A stretch of 64,000 nucleotides of DNA, from contig OW818645.1 in assembly GCA_942492835.1 (NCBI GenBank), positions 3,472,001-3,536,000 of the forward strand, in the 5' to 3' direction. Positions within the stretch are counted from its first letter, which is position 1, and every line of letters begins with the position of its first letter. The translations under genes were made by a program, and so were the position numbers. Shown piece after piece: positions 63,286 to 64,000 of this stretch. The stretch is from GWB2-37-7 sp942492835 (GTDB taxonomy: Bacteria > Bacillota > Clostridia > Lutisporales > Lutisporaceae). Under the pieces are notes generated by a model that worked only from the letters and a program-made list of their open reading frames with translations, was not told the DNA's origin and did not search any database.

Positions 63286-64000
63286 TTAAACTAATATAGT
63301 TAAAATATATAAAATTAAAGGCAAAGTGACAATAGAAAGTGATGTTGTGATAAATACACCTACAGATGCAAAGGTAGGATTTACGTCAAATTCCTTTGCG
63401 AAAATTGAGTTTGTCGCTGCGACAGGCATTGCAGCCATTAAGGTACAGATAGCAATAACGGTATCATTAAAGCCTATTGCTTTTAATATCAAAGCTGTAC
63501 AAATAGGTATCACTAGAAGCTTCATAAGTGATACCCAATAAACCTTCCAATCTCCAAAAAGCTTTTTTATATTAACGTCTGCGATAAGAGAGCCTATCAA
63601 AAGCATGGATAATGGAGTAGTCATTTTACCTGTTAAGTCCAGCGCTGTAAATATAGGTGCTGGTATACGAATTTGCATTATAAAAATCAGTACTGCAAAC
63701 AAAGATGAAATTGTTCCAATATTGATTAGATTTTTAAAATTAATTTTGCTTTTGCTGTTATAAAGCATAATCCCATAAGTCCATTGGAAAACTGTAAAAA
63801 CAAGATTTACTATAGAGGTATAAAATACTCCGATATCTCCATATAATGCCTTTGCTAAGGGATATCCCATAAAGCCTACGTTTGCAAAGACTAATAATGA
63901 AATATATACATGGGATGTAGCTCTATCGAATTTAAATAAATTTGAAGTAAGCATACTTATTGCTATAATAACTCCATAAGATGCCAAGGTGATTATAAAT
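63286..64000 (-). CDS. AEC-family permease, 5' end cut by window
   Basis: A transporter of the auxin efflux carrier family: about 238 residues are visible and the frame is open to the window edge. Hydrophobic segments alternate with short loops. VYISLLVFANVGFMGYPLAKALYG and MAAMPVAATNSIFAKEFD are the two half-repeat motifs of the family, the latter near the unwound helix. Members carry malate, malonate or other acids in bacteria. About 70 N-terminal residues are missing. The substrate cannot be told. Confidence 0.85.
   Translation of the reverse strand, partial: FIITLASYGVIIAISMLTSNLFKFDRATSHVYISLLVFANVGFMGYPLAKALYGDIGVFYTSIVNLVFTVFQWTYGIMLYNSKSKINFKNLINIGTISSLFAVLIFIMQIRIPAPIFTALDLTGKMTTPLSMLLIGSLIADVNIKKLFGDWKVYWVSLMKLLVIPICTALILKAIGFNDTVIAICTLMAAMPVAATNSIFAKEFDVNPTFASVGVFITTSLSIVTLPLILYILTILV

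Overview
The window is AT-rich DNA from an anaerobic, endospore-forming Firmicute of the class Clostridia. The evidence is a small acid-soluble spore protein gene, Rex with an FeFe-hydrogenase-type sensor, a selenocysteine tRNA, a sigma-54 activator with a matching -24/-12 promoter, a c-di-GMP-I riboswitch and strong AGGAGG ribosome binding sites. I cannot name the genus. No transposase, CRISPR array, capsid, portal or terminase gene was seen.

Bases 1-26,081 hold most of an extracellular contractile injection system (eCIS, a phage-tail-like particle): AAA+ ATPase (cut by the window edge), Pvc16-type cap, sheath, two tube proteins, a tail-assembly-chaperone-like gene with a likely programmed -1 frameshift into a DUF6760 domain, an unknown Gln/Lys-rich protein, LysM tube adaptor, gpD-like hub, gpV-like spike, PAAR tip, gp25 wedge, two baseplate-J proteins and a gpI-like protein. 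Three large paralogous fibers follow, with small coiled-coil proteins between them. The third fiber carries almost identical 288-bp repeats. A terminator closes the unit.

Bases 26,101-34,375 form one operon behind a consensus promoter and a structured, terminator-bearing leader that resembles the Moco/Tuco riboswitch class. It encodes four exported or membrane-anchored proteins with domains resembling the molybdopterin-binding (sulfite-oxidase-type) fold; one also has an FMN-binding domain and one a nucleotide-pyrophosphatase-like domain. It also encodes a complete ECF transporter (S, two ATPases, T), a MobB-like GTPase and a Bud32-like kinase. I infer a possible molybdenum-cofactor or molybdopterin salvage system; this is the best candidate here for an undescribed system.

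Bases 34,483-44,714 contain an LGFP/CFI-box protein, a membrane protein, a redox-sensing cluster (rex, a thioredoxin-like 2Fe-2S protein, a sensory hydrogenase-like protein with PAS, a SpoIIE-type phosphatase), recQ and an exported SLH-trypsin protease. Bases 44,785-47,850, on the minus strand, hold tRNA-Glu(CTC) and a c-di-GMP-I riboswitch controlling an atypical KASIII-like enzyme and a chemoreceptor.

Bases 48,183-62,594 hold a periplasmic-binding-domain histidine kinase and a sigma-54 activator. A sigma-54 promoter then precedes creatininase-family, nitrilase-family and RraA-family genes, a five-gene peptide/nickel-type ABC transporter and a three-gene polar amino acid ABC transporter, which suggests sensing, uptake and hydrolysis of an unidentified amide-type nutrient. 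The window ends with tRNA-Sec, a SASP gene and a truncated AEC-family permease, all on the minus strand.
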